Assembly (NCBI GenBank): GCA_035699085.1
Contig: DASSBG010000047.1
Coordinates: 7,436 to 71,435 of the forward strand
Direction of reading: 5' to 3'
Length of the DNA stretch: 64,000 nucleotides
From: DASSBG01 sp035699085
GTDB lineage: Bacteria; Pseudomonadota; Gammaproteobacteria; Xanthomonadales; Rhodanobacteraceae
A program made the position numbers and the translations under genes. Below the pieces are notes generated by a model. The model was given only the letters and a program-made list of their open reading frames with translations, was not told the DNA's origin and ran no database searches. Position 1 is the stretch's first letter, and each line of letters opens with the position of its first letter. Positions 1 to 9,190 of this stretch are shown piece by piece.

Positions 1-1390
1 GGTCAGGGTTGGTCTTCATCGCGGTGGCGAGGTCGGGCATCACGTTGAGCGACTGCTGCGACGAATAGCGGCTGCCGGGGGCGCGGTGCGAGAAGTCCCA
101 GTGGTGGACGTTCGCATACAGCCGGTAGTGCTGGTGCTGGCCGAACTTCAGCTGCTTGCGGACGTAGTTGTTGAACACCGCGACGTAGGCGGAGCTGATG
201 GCCGAAGACTGCGGGTCGTAATCCGAGCTCTTGCCCAGTGGATCGATGGTCGGGCCGGCGAAGCGGCTGTCGAGGCGGCCGGTGGTCTGGTCGTCGGCGC
301 CGAGCAACTCATGCTCGAACATGCCACCGCTGACGCGCAAGTTGGCCTTCAGCAGGTAGTCCACCGGCAGGCCGGTGTACTGGTGCAGCTTTGCGGCCAC
401 TGCCTGCTTCTGCGTGTCGTCAAGCGCCGAACCGAGCAGCAGCGCGTGCGCGTACTCGTTCATGGCGTAGTGCTCGACCTCCTGCAGGAACGGCTCCAGC
501 TTGGCCGGCGGCTGCGGCAGCTTGTGGTGATACCAGGCGGTCGCGGCGAAGGTTGGCAGCGCCAGCTCGTAAGGCAGGTCGACGCTGGGGTTGGACTGCG
601 GGCCGTCGATGCTGGTGGCGAAGCTGAGGATCTGCGACAGCAGGATCACGCCGTTGAGATCAATGCTGTCATCGTTTTCAAGGATGTTGGCCAGGACCGC
701 CGAGCGGGTGGTGCCGTAGCTTTCGCCGAACAGGTACTTGGGCGAGTTCCAGCGGCCGTAGGTTGAGAGAAACTGGCTGATGAACCGGGCGAAGGCATGG
801 CCGTCGCCGTCGACGCTGTAGATGGCCTTCTGCCGCGCCTTCATCTGCTTTTCGCGCTTGTCCTTGTCCTTGGCATTGGCGATCAGCCGGCTGAAGCCGG
901 CACCGGGCGCGTCGATGAAGACAAGGTCGGAGGCGTCCAGCAGGCTGTAGTCGTTATTGACCAGGCCGTAGGGTGCGGCAGGCGTGTGGTCGTGGTCGGA
1001 GGTCACCACGCGCTTCGGCCCGAAGGCGCCCATGTGCAGCCAGACCGTGGCCGATCCCGGGCCGCCGTTGTAGATGAACGTGACCGGCCGCGTGGCCGGG
1101 TTCGCGCCCTGCTTCAGATAGGCGACGTAGAACATGCTGATCTGCGGCTCGTGTTCCTTGTCACCGGTGCCGTGGATGATCAGTGTTCCGGCGACGGCCT
1201 TGTAGTCGATGCGCTTGCCCTCGACGGTGACCGAGCCGTGGCTGACGGAGGATTGCGGCTTGACCAGCGCCTCCTTCGGCGTGTGTCCCGAGTGGTCGGG
1301 ATGCGCGTCGTGCTTGCCGTTGTCGGCGGCGCTGGCCGCCGTGCTGACGAGTGTGGCGGCAAGCAGGATGGCGAATGTCTTGGCACGCAT
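1..1390 (-). CDS. Secreted serine carboxypeptidase-like (S10 family) protein, 3' end cut by window
   Basis: The reading frame is open from an ATG at 1390 to the window edge (463 codons), so the protein is incomplete. A GGAGGA ribosome site lies just upstream and the protein begins with a hydrophobic signal peptide (MRAKTFAILLA...). NGGPGSATVW forms the oxyanion region and FGESYGTTRS (about residue 220) holds the catalytic Ser, both typical of S10 peptidases. The Asp and His of the triad would lie beyond the window. The frame ends at ...AMKTNPD, which aligns with the segment just before the catalytic Asp of the second S10 gene at 25927-27444. It is predicted to be a periplasmic or secreted peptidase. 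It is divergent from the chloride channel gene. Confidence 0.85.
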   Translation of the reverse strand, partial: MRAKTFAILLAATLVSTAASAADNGKHDAHPDHSGHTPKEALVKPQSSVSHGSVTVEGKRIDYKAVAGTLIIHGTGDKEHEPQISMFYVAYLKQGANPATRPVTFIYNGGPGSATVWLHMGAFGPKRVVTSDHDHTPAAPYGLVNNDYSLLDASDLVFIDAPGAGFSRLIANAKDKDKREKQMKARQKAIYSVDGDGHAFARFISQFLSTYGRWNSPKYLFGESYGTTRSAVLANILENDDSIDLNGVILLSQILSFATSIDGPQSNPSVDLPYELALPTFAATAWYHHKLPQPPAKLEPFLQEVEHYAMNEYAHALLLGSALDDTQKQAVAAKLHQYTGLPVDYLLKANLRVSGGMFEHELLGADDQTTGRLDSRFAGPTIDPLGKSSDYDPQSSAISSAYVAVFNNYVRKQLKFGQHQHYRLYANVHHWDFSHRAPGSRYSSQQSLNVMPDLATAMKTNPD

Positions 1391-1564
1391 GGCGCTTCCT
1401 CCGGGACCTTGATCCCTCAGCCTACGCGTGCGCACCACGCGCTTTCATCGGCCATAGGTCACGGGCTGCCGGCAGCGACGCACCACCTGCGGTACCGGCG
1501 GACCCCGTGCCATACTGCGGCGCGGCGCCGGCCGGCGCCTTTGTCCCCAGGACCGGGTCGAAAC

Positions 1565-3361
1565 ATGGGTTTAAGGCGATACGCGCGGCGCATCTACGAA
1601 AAGTGGAGACGCGACACGCAGGTGCAGGGCGATTTCCGTCCCAGCATCAGCATCCTCAAGGTTTCATTCATCGCCTTCTTCATCGGCATCGGCGCGGCGC
1701 TGGTGGCCTTCGTGCTGTACCGCATGATCGGTCTCGCCACCAACCTGGCTTTCCTGCATCGCTGGTCCACCGAGTTCACCTCGCCGGCCGCCGGCGGCCG
1801 CAGTTGGGCGATCCTGGTGGCGCCGGTGGTGGGTGGCCTGATCATCGGCTTGCTGGCGAAATTCGGCACCGAGCGGATCCGCGGCCACGGCATCCCCGAG
1901 GCGCTGGAAGCCATCCTGTTCCGCAAGAGCAAGATGATGCTGAAGGTGGCGATCCTCAAACCGCTGTCGTCGGCGATCGCCATAGGCACGGGTGGTCCAT
2001 TCGGCGCCGAGGGACCGATCATCATGACCGGTGGCGCGGTCGGCTCGCTGGTCGGCCAGGTGTTCTACCTCACTTCGATGGAGCGCCGCACCCTGCTGGT
2101 GGCCGGCGCCTGCGCCGGCATGGCCGCGACCTTCGGTACGCCGATCGCCTCCGCGCTGCTGGCGGTCGAACTGCTGCTGTTCGAGCTGCGCCCCCGCAGC
2201 ACGATTCCGGTCGCCATCGCCTGCTTCGTCGCCGCCGCGCTGCGGCCCTACCTGCTCGGGCCGGGACCGTTGTTCCCGCTTGACGTGGTGTTCCAGCCGC
2301 AGCTGCTGGAGTTGTCGATGGCCGCGGTTTGCGGCGTCATCGCCGGGCTGGCGGCAACCGGCCTGACGGCGACCATCTACAAGACCGAGGACCTGTTCCA
2401 TCGGCTGCCGGTGCACTGGATGTGGTGGCCGGCGCTGGGTGCCGTGGCGGTGGCGGTGGGCGGCTGGTTCGAGCCGCAGGCCATGGGCGTGGGCTACGAC
2501 GTCATCGGCCAGTTGCTTACCGGGCAGCTGGTCGGCGCCGCGATCGTGGCCTTCATGGTCGCCAAGGGCCTGATGTGGATCATCTACCTCGCCTCCGGGA
2601 CATCCGGCGGCGTGCTGGCGCCACTGCTGGCGCTGGGTGCCGGGCTGGGAGGTCTCGAGGCGATGGTGTTCCCGGGCCACGAGCCGCTGCTCTGGCCGCT
2701 GCTGGGCATGGGCGCGATGCTGGCGGGCGTGATGCGCCTGCCGTTCACCGCCATCCTTTTCGCGCTGGAGTTGACCCACGACGCCAGCGCGCTGCCGGCG
2801 CTGCTGATTGCCTGCACCGCCGCCTACGGCGTCAGCGTGTTCCTGATGAAACGCTCAATCCTCACTGAGAAGATAGCGCGCCGGGGCTTCGACATTTTCC
2901 GCGAGTACTCGGTTGACCGGCTTGAGCACATGACGGTGAAGGAGGTGATGACCGAGAACGTGGTGACGGTGCCGGGCGACATCAGCGTCCAGGCGCTGGC
3001 GCACGATTATTTCGGCCCGGCGCAGAGATACCGCGGTTATCCCGTGGTCGACGCCGACGGCAAGCTGCTGAACCTGGTGGATCGCCGTGACGTCGCGGCC
3101 TGGCTGGCCGAGCAACCCAAGGGCACGCAGGAACTGCGCGCGCTGGTCGGCTCGGACCCGGTGGTCGCGTTTCCCGACGAAAGCTGCCAGAGCATTGCCA
3201 TGCGCATGGCTGTCGAAAAGCTCGACCGCATACCGGTGGTCGATGCCGTCAGCGGCCGCTTCGTCGGCATGGTGACACGCTACGACTTGCTGAAGCCTTA
3301 CACGCACTCGTATGCCGACGAGCGCGTGCGCGAGCGCTTCATCCGCAGCGACCGGCCCTGA
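1565..3361 (+). CDS. CLC-family chloride channel/transporter with two C-terminal CBS domains
   Basis: 598-residue inner-membrane protein. The frame stays open far upstream, but homology begins at the ATG at 1565. CLC signatures are in order: GHGIPEA (107-113, where the usual Ser of GSGIP is His), GTGGPFGAEGP (141-151, with the gating Glu149), and SGTSGGVLAP (344-353). About ten hydrophobic segments fill residues 30-430. Two CBS domains follow (about 455-515 and 525-590), likely nucleotide-sensing. The gating Glu suggests H+/Cl- exchange rather than a pure channel, but that is inference. Convergent with the PBP4 gene. Confidence 0.92.
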   Translation: MGLRRYARRIYEKWRRDTQVQGDFRPSISILKVSFIAFFIGIGAALVAFVLYRMIGLATNLAFLHRWSTEFTSPAAGGRSWAILVAPVVGGLIIGLLAKFGTERIRGHGIPEALEAILFRKSKMMLKVAILKPLSSAIAIGTGGPFGAEGPIIMTGGAVGSLVGQVFYLTSMERRTLLVAGACAGMAATFGTPIASALLAVELLLFELRPRSTIPVAIACFVAAALRPYLLGPGPLFPLDVVFQPQLLELSMAAVCGVIAGLAATGLTATIYKTEDLFHRLPVHWMWWPALGAVAVAVGGWFEPQAMGVGYDVIGQLLTGQLVGAAIVAFMVAKGLMWIIYLASGTSGGVLAPLLALGAGLGGLEAMVFPGHEPLLWPLLGMGAMLAGVMRLPFTAILFALELTHDASALPALLIACTAAYGVSVFLMKRSILTEKIARRGFDIFREYSVDRLEHMTVKEVMTENVVTVPGDISVQALAHDYFGPAQRYRGYPVVDADGKLLNLVDRRDVAAWLAEQPKGTQELRALVGSDPVVAFPDESCQSIAMRMAVEKLDRIPVVDAVSGRFVGMVTRYDLLKPYTHSYADERVRERFIRSDRP

Positions 3362-3451
3362 GCCACCCTCCGCCGGCTCCACGGGGCGCTGGCGAACCAA
3401 CCATCATCGCTGCCTTTGCCGACCAGCAGCGCGCGCCGCCGCGGGCCGCTG

Positions 3452-3484
3452 TTCCCATTCCCGATCCTCGATTCCCCATTCCCG
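3452..3484. repeat. Degenerate GGGAATCGG-type intergenic repeat
   Basis: Runs of TTCCCATTCCC, CGATTCCCC and ATTCCCGCG lie in the gap between two convergent genes (3362-3604). Similar units recur at 24124, 37701, 44833 and 59222. No other feature is visible in this gap. Confidence 0.6.
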
Positions 3485-3604
3485 CGCAGCGAAGCGGAGC
3501 ATCGCGTGAGCGAAGCGAGCCCGGCGCGCGAGGCCATCGCTGGCGTCGCCAGCAACGATCCGGCCGCTGTCGCTCGGCCGATCCCCCGTTCTCGGCGCGA
3601 GGTT

Positions 3605-5299
3605 TCAGTTGACGGCGGCGCCGGCAGCGCCGACGCCCGCGCTGCTGCCGCTGCCGCGTGCTGCCGCTGCCACCTGCGTCGGTACCGGCCGATGCCATTC
3701 GGCGAGCATCCCGGCGATGGTGTCGAGGTCGCTGTCGGGCGAGGGCTGAATGATGCGGCCGAATTCATCGCGCGGCCGCTGGTAGTGGTTCAGCGTCAGC
3801 GAGAACACCAGCGGCCGACCGTCGGCATCGTCGACAAAGCCTGACAAGGCGTAGACGTGGGTCAGGGTGCCGGTCTTGGCCCGCAGGTTGTCCTCGGCCA
3901 GGGTGTCACGCAGGCGGTGCACCAGCGTGCCGTCGACGCCGGCGACCGGCAGCGCGTCGAGGATGACGTCGGCGAACGGCTGGTGTTCGATCCAGACCAG
4001 CAACGCGGTGGTCGCCGCGGGCGTCGCCAGATCCTTGCGCGACAGGCCGCTGCCCTCGACGAAGGTGGCCTGGTCGGTGCCGATGCCGGCATGGCGCAGG
4101 AACGCGCGCATTGCGCACAGGCCCCAGGCCTGGGTGGTCCGCGGCAGCCATGTGCGGTCGCTGCAGGTGCCCTGGTCGGCGGTGTGCACGCCGACCTGCA
4201 GCAGCAGGTGCTGGGCGTAAAGGTTGTCCGAGTCCTTGAGCGTGTGACGGACCAGTTCGCTCAGCGGCGGCGACATGACTTGCGCCATCACCTGCAGCTG
4301 GCCGCGCTTGATCGCCGGATCCTTCTGCGGCCAGTGCAACACGCGCACGCTGCCGGCGAGGGCGATGCCCGCCGCGTCCAGCGCCTGCTTGAGCTGCTGT
4401 GCGGCCATCAAGGCCGGGTCCGGGGCCGCCAGCACGAAACGGCGCGTGCCGCTGGGTGCCTGGCCGCTGACGATGATGGTGCTGCTGCCGGGGCGCTGGT
4501 AGACGCGCAGTGGTTCGCCCGGTTCCGCGTCGTGGGTCAGGTTGACAACCCGCGCCGCCGCCGTCGGCTCCAGCCGTACCTTTGCGCCATGCGCGCCGTC
4601 GGGGCTGACCAGGACTGCCAGCAGGTTGTCCTGCACCGTCAGCGCCGACACCCGCGGTGCGTACCACTGCGGCAAGTCGTCCGCCTCCCAGCCGCCGCCG
4701 ATCCCGCTGCCCTGGTACCAGGTGTCGTCGGCGATCAGGTCGCCGCTGATGCGGGTCACCCCGTGCTCGGCCAGCGCGCCGGCGAAGCGCTCGGCCCAGT
4801 CGAGCGAGTCCGGCGCAACCCGGGCGTCGCCAAGCGACGGGTCGCCGCGGCCGTAGAGGATCAGATCGCCCCGCAACAGGCCGTTGCTGCGCGGCTTGCT
4901 CGTGGCATAGAGCGTGGTGGTGAAGCGCGCGTCGCCGCCAAGCGTCGCCAGTGCCAGCGTCGTGGTGTACAGCTTCACGTTGGACGCCGGGACCACCAGT
5001 TTGTCGGCATTGTGCGCGTAGCGGGTCTGGCCGCTGGCGGGATCGACAATGGCAATGCCCCAAGTCGCGTGAGCAAAGCGCGGCTGCGATATGAAGGCGT
5101 CGATGCGCTCGGCCAGGGCAGTTCTCGCCTGCGGTGGCCGCAGTGGCGGCGCCACCGGCGGAGCGGCGGTCGGTGCGGCGGCGGGCGGGTGCGCGGCTGT
5201 CGCGTTGACGACTGCAGCGTGGCGCGGCGCACTGGCGCAGGCGGGCAATATCAGCAGCAGCCCGGCAACGGCCGCGGCGCGAATGGTACGAAAAAACAT
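3605..5299 (-). CDS. dacB: D-alanyl-D-alanine carboxypeptidase/endopeptidase (PBP4, S13 family), probable lipoprotein
   Basis: 564 residues from the ATG at 5299, chosen because a GGAG lies 8 bases upstream and the signal peptide begins there. It cleaves D-Ala-D-Ala or cross-bridge peptides in periplasmic peptidoglycan. The three penicillin-binding motifs are present: SNVK (Ser106-Lys109), SDN (357-359) and KTG (475-477), with the long insert between the first two that defines the S13 family. The signal peptide ends LILPAC (Cys21), a good lipobox, so this copy may be membrane-anchored, unlike the soluble E. coli protein. A Pro/Ala-rich linker (about 30-58) follows the Cys, and a low-complexity Ala/Gly tail ends the protein. 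Confidence 0.9.
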   Translation of the reverse strand: MFFRTIRAAAVAGLLLILPACASAPRHAAVVNATAAHPPAAAPTAAPPVAPPLRPPQARTALAERIDAFISQPRFAHATWGIAIVDPASGQTRYAHNADKLVVPASNVKLYTTTLALATLGGDARFTTTLYATSKPRSNGLLRGDLILYGRGDPSLGDARVAPDSLDWAERFAGALAEHGVTRISGDLIADDTWYQGSGIGGGWEADDLPQWYAPRVSALTVQDNLLAVLVSPDGAHGAKVRLEPTAAARVVNLTHDAEPGEPLRVYQRPGSSTIIVSGQAPSGTRRFVLAAPDPALMAAQQLKQALDAAGIALAGSVRVLHWPQKDPAIKRGQLQVMAQVMSPPLSELVRHTLKDSDNLYAQHLLLQVGVHTADQGTCSDRTWLPRTTQAWGLCAMRAFLRHAGIGTDQATFVEGSGLSRKDLATPAATTALLVWIEHQPFADVILDALPVAGVDGTLVHRLRDTLAEDNLRAKTGTLTHVYALSGFVDDADGRPLVFSLTLNHYQRPRDEFGRIIQPSPDSDLDTIAGMLAEWHRPVPTQVAAAARGSGSSAGVGAAGAAVN

Positions 5300-5468
5300 G
5301 GACGACTCCAGCATTCTGCACAGCGTAACAAACCTGTACCTCTGCGGAACACCGACCACGTCACTGCGTTCAGTCAGGCCATTGTCAGGGCCATTAATCG
5401 GCCCCTAACCGCCGCCGGACCCGTTCACCTGCGATACGGAAAACGCTGGCAATACTCGCCGTCAGTTC

Positions 5469-7217
5469 ATGTCGAAACGTGTGGTGCTTATGCGCAGCGA
5501 AGGAAATGCAGGGGTGCAGGGATGGGTCGCGGGCGTGGCTCGCCTCACGGGGCTGCTGCTGGTGACCGCGAGTGCGGCCGCACTGGCGGCACCGACGCTT
5601 GACAGCATCAGTCTTCCGGGGATTTCCGGCAGCACTGGTGCCCGCTTCAATACCGGCATCACCAGCGATGCCCTCGGGCAGTCGGTCGCCATCATCGGCG
5701 ACATCAACAACGACGGTACCGACGACCTGATGATCGGCGCGCCGGCGACCGAGAATGTCCCCAACAGCCCCGGCCGCGCCTATGTGGTGTTTGGCCGGCA
5801 GGGCGGCTTCAGCAGCCCGCTGCAGCTGGGCAGCCTCAACGGCAGCAACGGCTTCGTGCTGCTGGACACCGCCTACCAGGACTTCATGCTCGGCTGGCGC
5901 AGCGCTGCGGCCGGTGACGTCAATGGCGACGGCGTTGACGATTTGCTGGTCTCGGTCCCCTACGCGGCGGTTGGCGGCCGGACCCTGGCTGGCAAGGTGT
6001 TCGTTGTCTACGGCCGCAAGGGCGTGGCCGGGGGCGCAGGCAGTTTCGGCGCGAGCCTCGAACTCTCGACGATGAGTTCGGCCGACGGCTTCGAAATCGA
6101 TGGCGCCGTGCATGACGACCGCATCGGCTTCGCCGCCGCGGGCGCCGGCGATTTCAATGGCGACGGTTACGACGACATCATCATCGGGCCCGGTGCCGCG
6201 GGCGACACCGCGCACGACGATGTCTACATCGTGTTCGGCGGGCCGGCCATCACGGGGCCGATCAGCATCGCCGGCATTCCCGCCAATGGCCGTGGCTTCA
6301 AGCTGGTCGGGCCGGTTGACGCCGAAGGCAATCCTCCGCCCGGCGCCGCCGCCATCGGCAGCGTCGTCGCCGGCATCGGCGACGTCAACGACGACGGCCA
6401 CGACGACGTGGCGATCGGCGCGCCCAATCTTCCGATCGACAATTCGCTGTACCCCCAAGGCAAGACGTGGGTCGTCTTCGGCCGCGTCGGCTGCACCACC
6501 TGCCAGCTGGACCTCGCCACCCTCGGCGGCGGCGACGGCGTGCAGTTGGACGGATCCACCGCCGGCGCCGCCAGCGGCTCGGCGCTGGATGGCATCGGTG
6601 ACATCAACGGCGACACCATCGATGACTTCATCATCGGCGCGCCCAAGGAAGCGGCCTACGCCGGCGGTGCCTACGTGATCTTCGGCAGCGGCAGCCTCGG
6701 TTCCGCGAAGCTCGGCGACATGGTGACCGCAGGCAAGGCCATTCACTTCACCGACAACGGCTACAACACCAACGCCGGTGCCGCGGTGGCCGGCGTCGGC
6801 GATGTCAACGGCGATGGCGTGCCGGACTTCATGGTTGGCATTCCCGGCGCCGAGGACAGCGGCGAAAGCGGCCCCCACGGCAGCGCCGTGGTGATCTTCG
6901 GCCGCCAGGGCAACAGTTGGTCGCCGACCATCCCGCTGACCGACAGCGCGGCGCTGGGCGGCGGCATGCTCCTGCGCGGCGTGGCCAGCATCGACCCGGC
7001 CCAGCGCGGCGACATGAGCGACGTGATGTCGGTGGCAGGCGGTGGCGACATCAACCACGATGGTCGTGACGACATGCTGGTCGGCGCGCCCTACGCCACG
7101 CTGGCACCGAAGGAGAACCCGGACGATCCGCCAACCTGGATCGGCGCGGCCTACGCCGTCTACGGGCGCAACGGAGCACCGGACCTGATCTTTGCCGACG
7201 GCTTCGACGGCGACTGA
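5469..7217 (+). CDS. Secreted FG-GAP (integrin alpha-like beta-propeller) protein with GFD tail
   Basis: 582 residues with a signal peptide ending near ALAAP (about 41). Seven Ca-binding-type loops recur about every 65-75 residues: DINNDGTDD, DVNGDGVDD, DFNGDGYDD, DVNDDGHDD, DINGDTIDD, DVNGDGVPD and DINHDGRDD. Each follows a Gly-rich FG-GAP strand and precedes ...IGAP/VGAP and VVFGR-like strands, giving a seven-bladed beta-propeller, probably Ca-binding and extracellular. Its ligand is unknown. The extreme C-terminus reads DLIFADGFDGD, a tail resembling that of the heparinase-like protein at 30519-32921. The start is not certain (no clear ribosome site; Met8 is an alternative). Confidence 0.85.
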   Translation: MSKRVVLMRSEGNAGVQGWVAGVARLTGLLLVTASAAALAAPTLDSISLPGISGSTGARFNTGITSDALGQSVAIIGDINNDGTDDLMIGAPATENVPNSPGRAYVVFGRQGGFSSPLQLGSLNGSNGFVLLDTAYQDFMLGWRSAAAGDVNGDGVDDLLVSVPYAAVGGRTLAGKVFVVYGRKGVAGGAGSFGASLELSTMSSADGFEIDGAVHDDRIGFAAAGAGDFNGDGYDDIIIGPGAAGDTAHDDVYIVFGGPAITGPISIAGIPANGRGFKLVGPVDAEGNPPPGAAAIGSVVAGIGDVNDDGHDDVAIGAPNLPIDNSLYPQGKTWVVFGRVGCTTCQLDLATLGGGDGVQLDGSTAGAASGSALDGIGDINGDTIDDFIIGAPKEAAYAGGAYVIFGSGSLGSAKLGDMVTAGKAIHFTDNGYNTNAGAAVAGVGDVNGDGVPDFMVGIPGAEDSGESGPHGSAVVIFGRQGNSWSPTIPLTDSAALGGGMLLRGVASIDPAQRGDMSDVMSVAGGGDINHDGRDDMLVGAPYATLAPKENPDDPPTWIGAAYAVYGRNGAPDLIFADGFDGD

Positions 7218-7292
7218 GCCAGCGTTCCGCAAGGGCGGCGTCGGCCGCCCCGCGCCCGCGGGCGCTGCCGGATCATGCGATAATCCTCGTTT

Positions 7293-7326
7293 CGTGCCGC
7301 GCGCCAGCCCTGCTGCGCGCGGCACG
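7293..7326 (+). terminator. Hairpin upstream of lepA (possible terminator)
   Basis: CGTGCCGCGCG (7293-7303) and CGCGCGGCACG (7316-7326) form a perfect 11-bp stem with a 12-base loop. No U-run follows, so it may be a terminator for the FG-GAP gene or a structure in the lepA leader. Confidence 0.4.
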
Positions 7327-7373
7327 TGCCCGTGTGCCTCGCGCGCGGACGATCCCGCCAGCCGCAGCCATCC

Positions 7374-9167
7374 ATGCAGAGCATCCGCAACTTTTCAATC
7401 ATCGCCCACGTCGATCACGGCAAGTCCACCCTGGCCGACCGCATCATCCAGTTGTGCGGCGGACTGAGCGACCGCGAGATGGCGGCGCAGGTGCTGGACA
7501 CCAACCCGATCGAGCGCGAGCGCGGCATCACAATCAAGTCGCAATCGGTCTCGCTGCCATACACGGCGCTGGACGGCCGCACCTACCAGCTCAACTTCAT
7601 CGACACGCCCGGCCACGTCGACTTCAGCTACGAGGTCAGCCGCTCGCTGGCCGCCTGCGAAGGTGCGCTGCTGGTGGTCGACGCCGCGCAGGGCGTGGAG
7701 GCGCAGTCGGTCGCCAATTGTTATACCGCGGTGGAGCAGGGGCTGGAAGTGGTGCCGGTGCTCAACAAGATCGACCTGCCGACGGCGGACGTGGACAAGG
7801 TCAAGGCCGAGATCGAAGCCGTGATCGGCATCGACGCCTCCGACGCCATCGCGGTCAGCGCCAAGACCGGCGAGAACGTGCGCGCGGTGCTGGAGGCGAT
7901 CGTCGCGCGCATCCCGCCGCCCGCCCCCCGCGACACCGACAAGCTGCAGGCGCTGATCATCGACTCCTGGTTCGACAACTACCTGGGCGTGGTGATGCTG
8001 GTGCGCGTGATGCAGGGTGAATTGCGCCCCGGCGAGCGCATCCAGGTGATGTCGACGGGCCGCGTGCACGGCGTCGACGAGGTCGGCGTCTTCACGCCCA
8101 AGCGCACCAAGCTGCAGAAGCTCGGGGCCGGCGAGGTGGGTTGGGTCAATGCCGCGATCAAGGACGTGCATGGTGCGCCGGTTGGCGACACGCTGACCCT
8201 GGCGCGCGACCCGGCGGCGCAGCCGTTGCCGGGTTTCCAGCACATGCAGTCGCGGGTTTTCGCCGGCTTGTTCCCGGTGTCCGCCGACGACTTCCCGGCC
8301 CTGCGCGAGGCCCTGGACAAGCTCAAGCTGAACGATGCCGCGCTGTTCTTCGAGCCGGAGTCCTCGGAGGCCATGGGCTTTGGTTTCCGCTGTGGCTTCC
8401 TCGGCATGTTGCACATGGAGATCGTGCAGGAGCGGCTGGAGCGCGAGTACGACCTGGACCTCGTCAGCACGGCGCCGACGGTGGTCTACGAGGTGCTGAA
8501 GACCGATGGCAGCGTGGTCCAGCTCGACAACCCGGCGAAGCTGCCGCCGCTGCCGCAGGTCGAGGAGATCCGCGAGCCGGTCATCCTCGCCAGCATCCTC
8601 ACGCCCGCGGAGTACGTCGGCAACATCATCACCCTGTGCGAGGAAAAGCGCGGCGTGCAGCGTTCGATCCACTACCTGGCCAGCCAGGTGCAGATCGGAT
8701 ACGAGCTGCCGCTGGCCGAGGTGGTACTGGATTTCTTCGACCGGCTGAAATCCGTCAGCCGCGGCTATGCCTCGATGGATTACCGCCACGAGCGCTTCGA
8801 ACCCGGCCCCTTCGCGCGCCTGGACGTGCTGATCAATGGCGACCGGGTAGACGCGCTGAGCCTGATCGTGCATCGTGCGCAGGCTGACCGGCGGGGCCGC
8901 GAGCTGGTCGAGCGACTCAGGGAACTGATTCCGCGGCAGATGTTCGATGTGGCGATCCAGGCGGCGCTCGGTGCGCAGATCATTGCGCGCTCCACCGTCA
9001 AGGCCCTGCGCAAGAACGTGCTGGCCAAATGCTATGGCGGCGATGTAAGCCGCAAGAAAAAACTGCTGGAGAAGCAGAAGCAGGGCAAGAAGCGGATGAA
9101 ACAGGTGGGCAACGTGGAGATTCCGCAAACGGCCTTCCTTGCGGTGTTGAGGTCCGACGGCAAATGA
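7374..9167 (+). CDS. lepA: Elongation factor 4 (ribosomal back-translocase LepA)
   Basis: 597 residues, the usual LepA length. The start at 7374 (MQSIRNFSIIAHVDHGKST) is fixed by homology. This GTPase acts on stalled or mistranslocated ribosomes. It carries the G1 loop AHVDHGKST, switch motif DTPGHVDF and NKIDLP (G4), then EF-G-like domains and the LepA-specific C-terminal domain ending in a Lys-rich stretch (GGDVSRKKKLLEKQKQGKKR). It is first in the lepA-lepB-DUF4845-rnc-era run, with 23 bp to lepB. Confidence 0.98.
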   Translation: MQSIRNFSIIAHVDHGKSTLADRIIQLCGGLSDREMAAQVLDTNPIERERGITIKSQSVSLPYTALDGRTYQLNFIDTPGHVDFSYEVSRSLAACEGALLVVDAAQGVEAQSVANCYTAVEQGLEVVPVLNKIDLPTADVDKVKAEIEAVIGIDASDAIAVSAKTGENVRAVLEAIVARIPPPAPRDTDKLQALIIDSWFDNYLGVVMLVRVMQGELRPGERIQVMSTGRVHGVDEVGVFTPKRTKLQKLGAGEVGWVNAAIKDVHGAPVGDTLTLARDPAAQPLPGFQHMQSRVFAGLFPVSADDFPALREALDKLKLNDAALFFEPESSEAMGFGFRCGFLGMLHMEIVQERLEREYDLDLVSTAPTVVYEVLKTDGSVVQLDNPAKLPPLPQVEEIREPVILASILTPAEYVGNIITLCEEKRGVQRSIHYLASQVQIGYELPLAEVVLDFFDRLKSVSRGYASMDYRHERFEPGPFARLDVLINGDRVDALSLIVHRAQADRRGRELVERLRELIPRQMFDVAIQAALGAQIIARSTVKALRKNVLAKCYGGDVSRKKKLLEKQKQGKKRMKQVGNVEIPQTAFLAVLRSDGK

Positions 9168-9190
9168 CGCCGCATTGACGGAGCGATCGC

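Noticed and set aside
797..1564. An upstream extension of the chloride channel gene (256 further codons)
   Set aside because: It is the complement of the S10-type gene, and family homology begins at the Met at 1565 with a cytoplasmic N-terminus.
5394..7325. A 643-codon minus-strand open frame opposite the FG-GAP gene
   Set aside because: Its sequence is Gly/Ala/Asp/Val/Arg-rich with no domain, and the plus strand encodes a clear beta-propeller with a signal peptide. High GC and the repeating Asp/Gly codons on the coding strand create the shadow frame.
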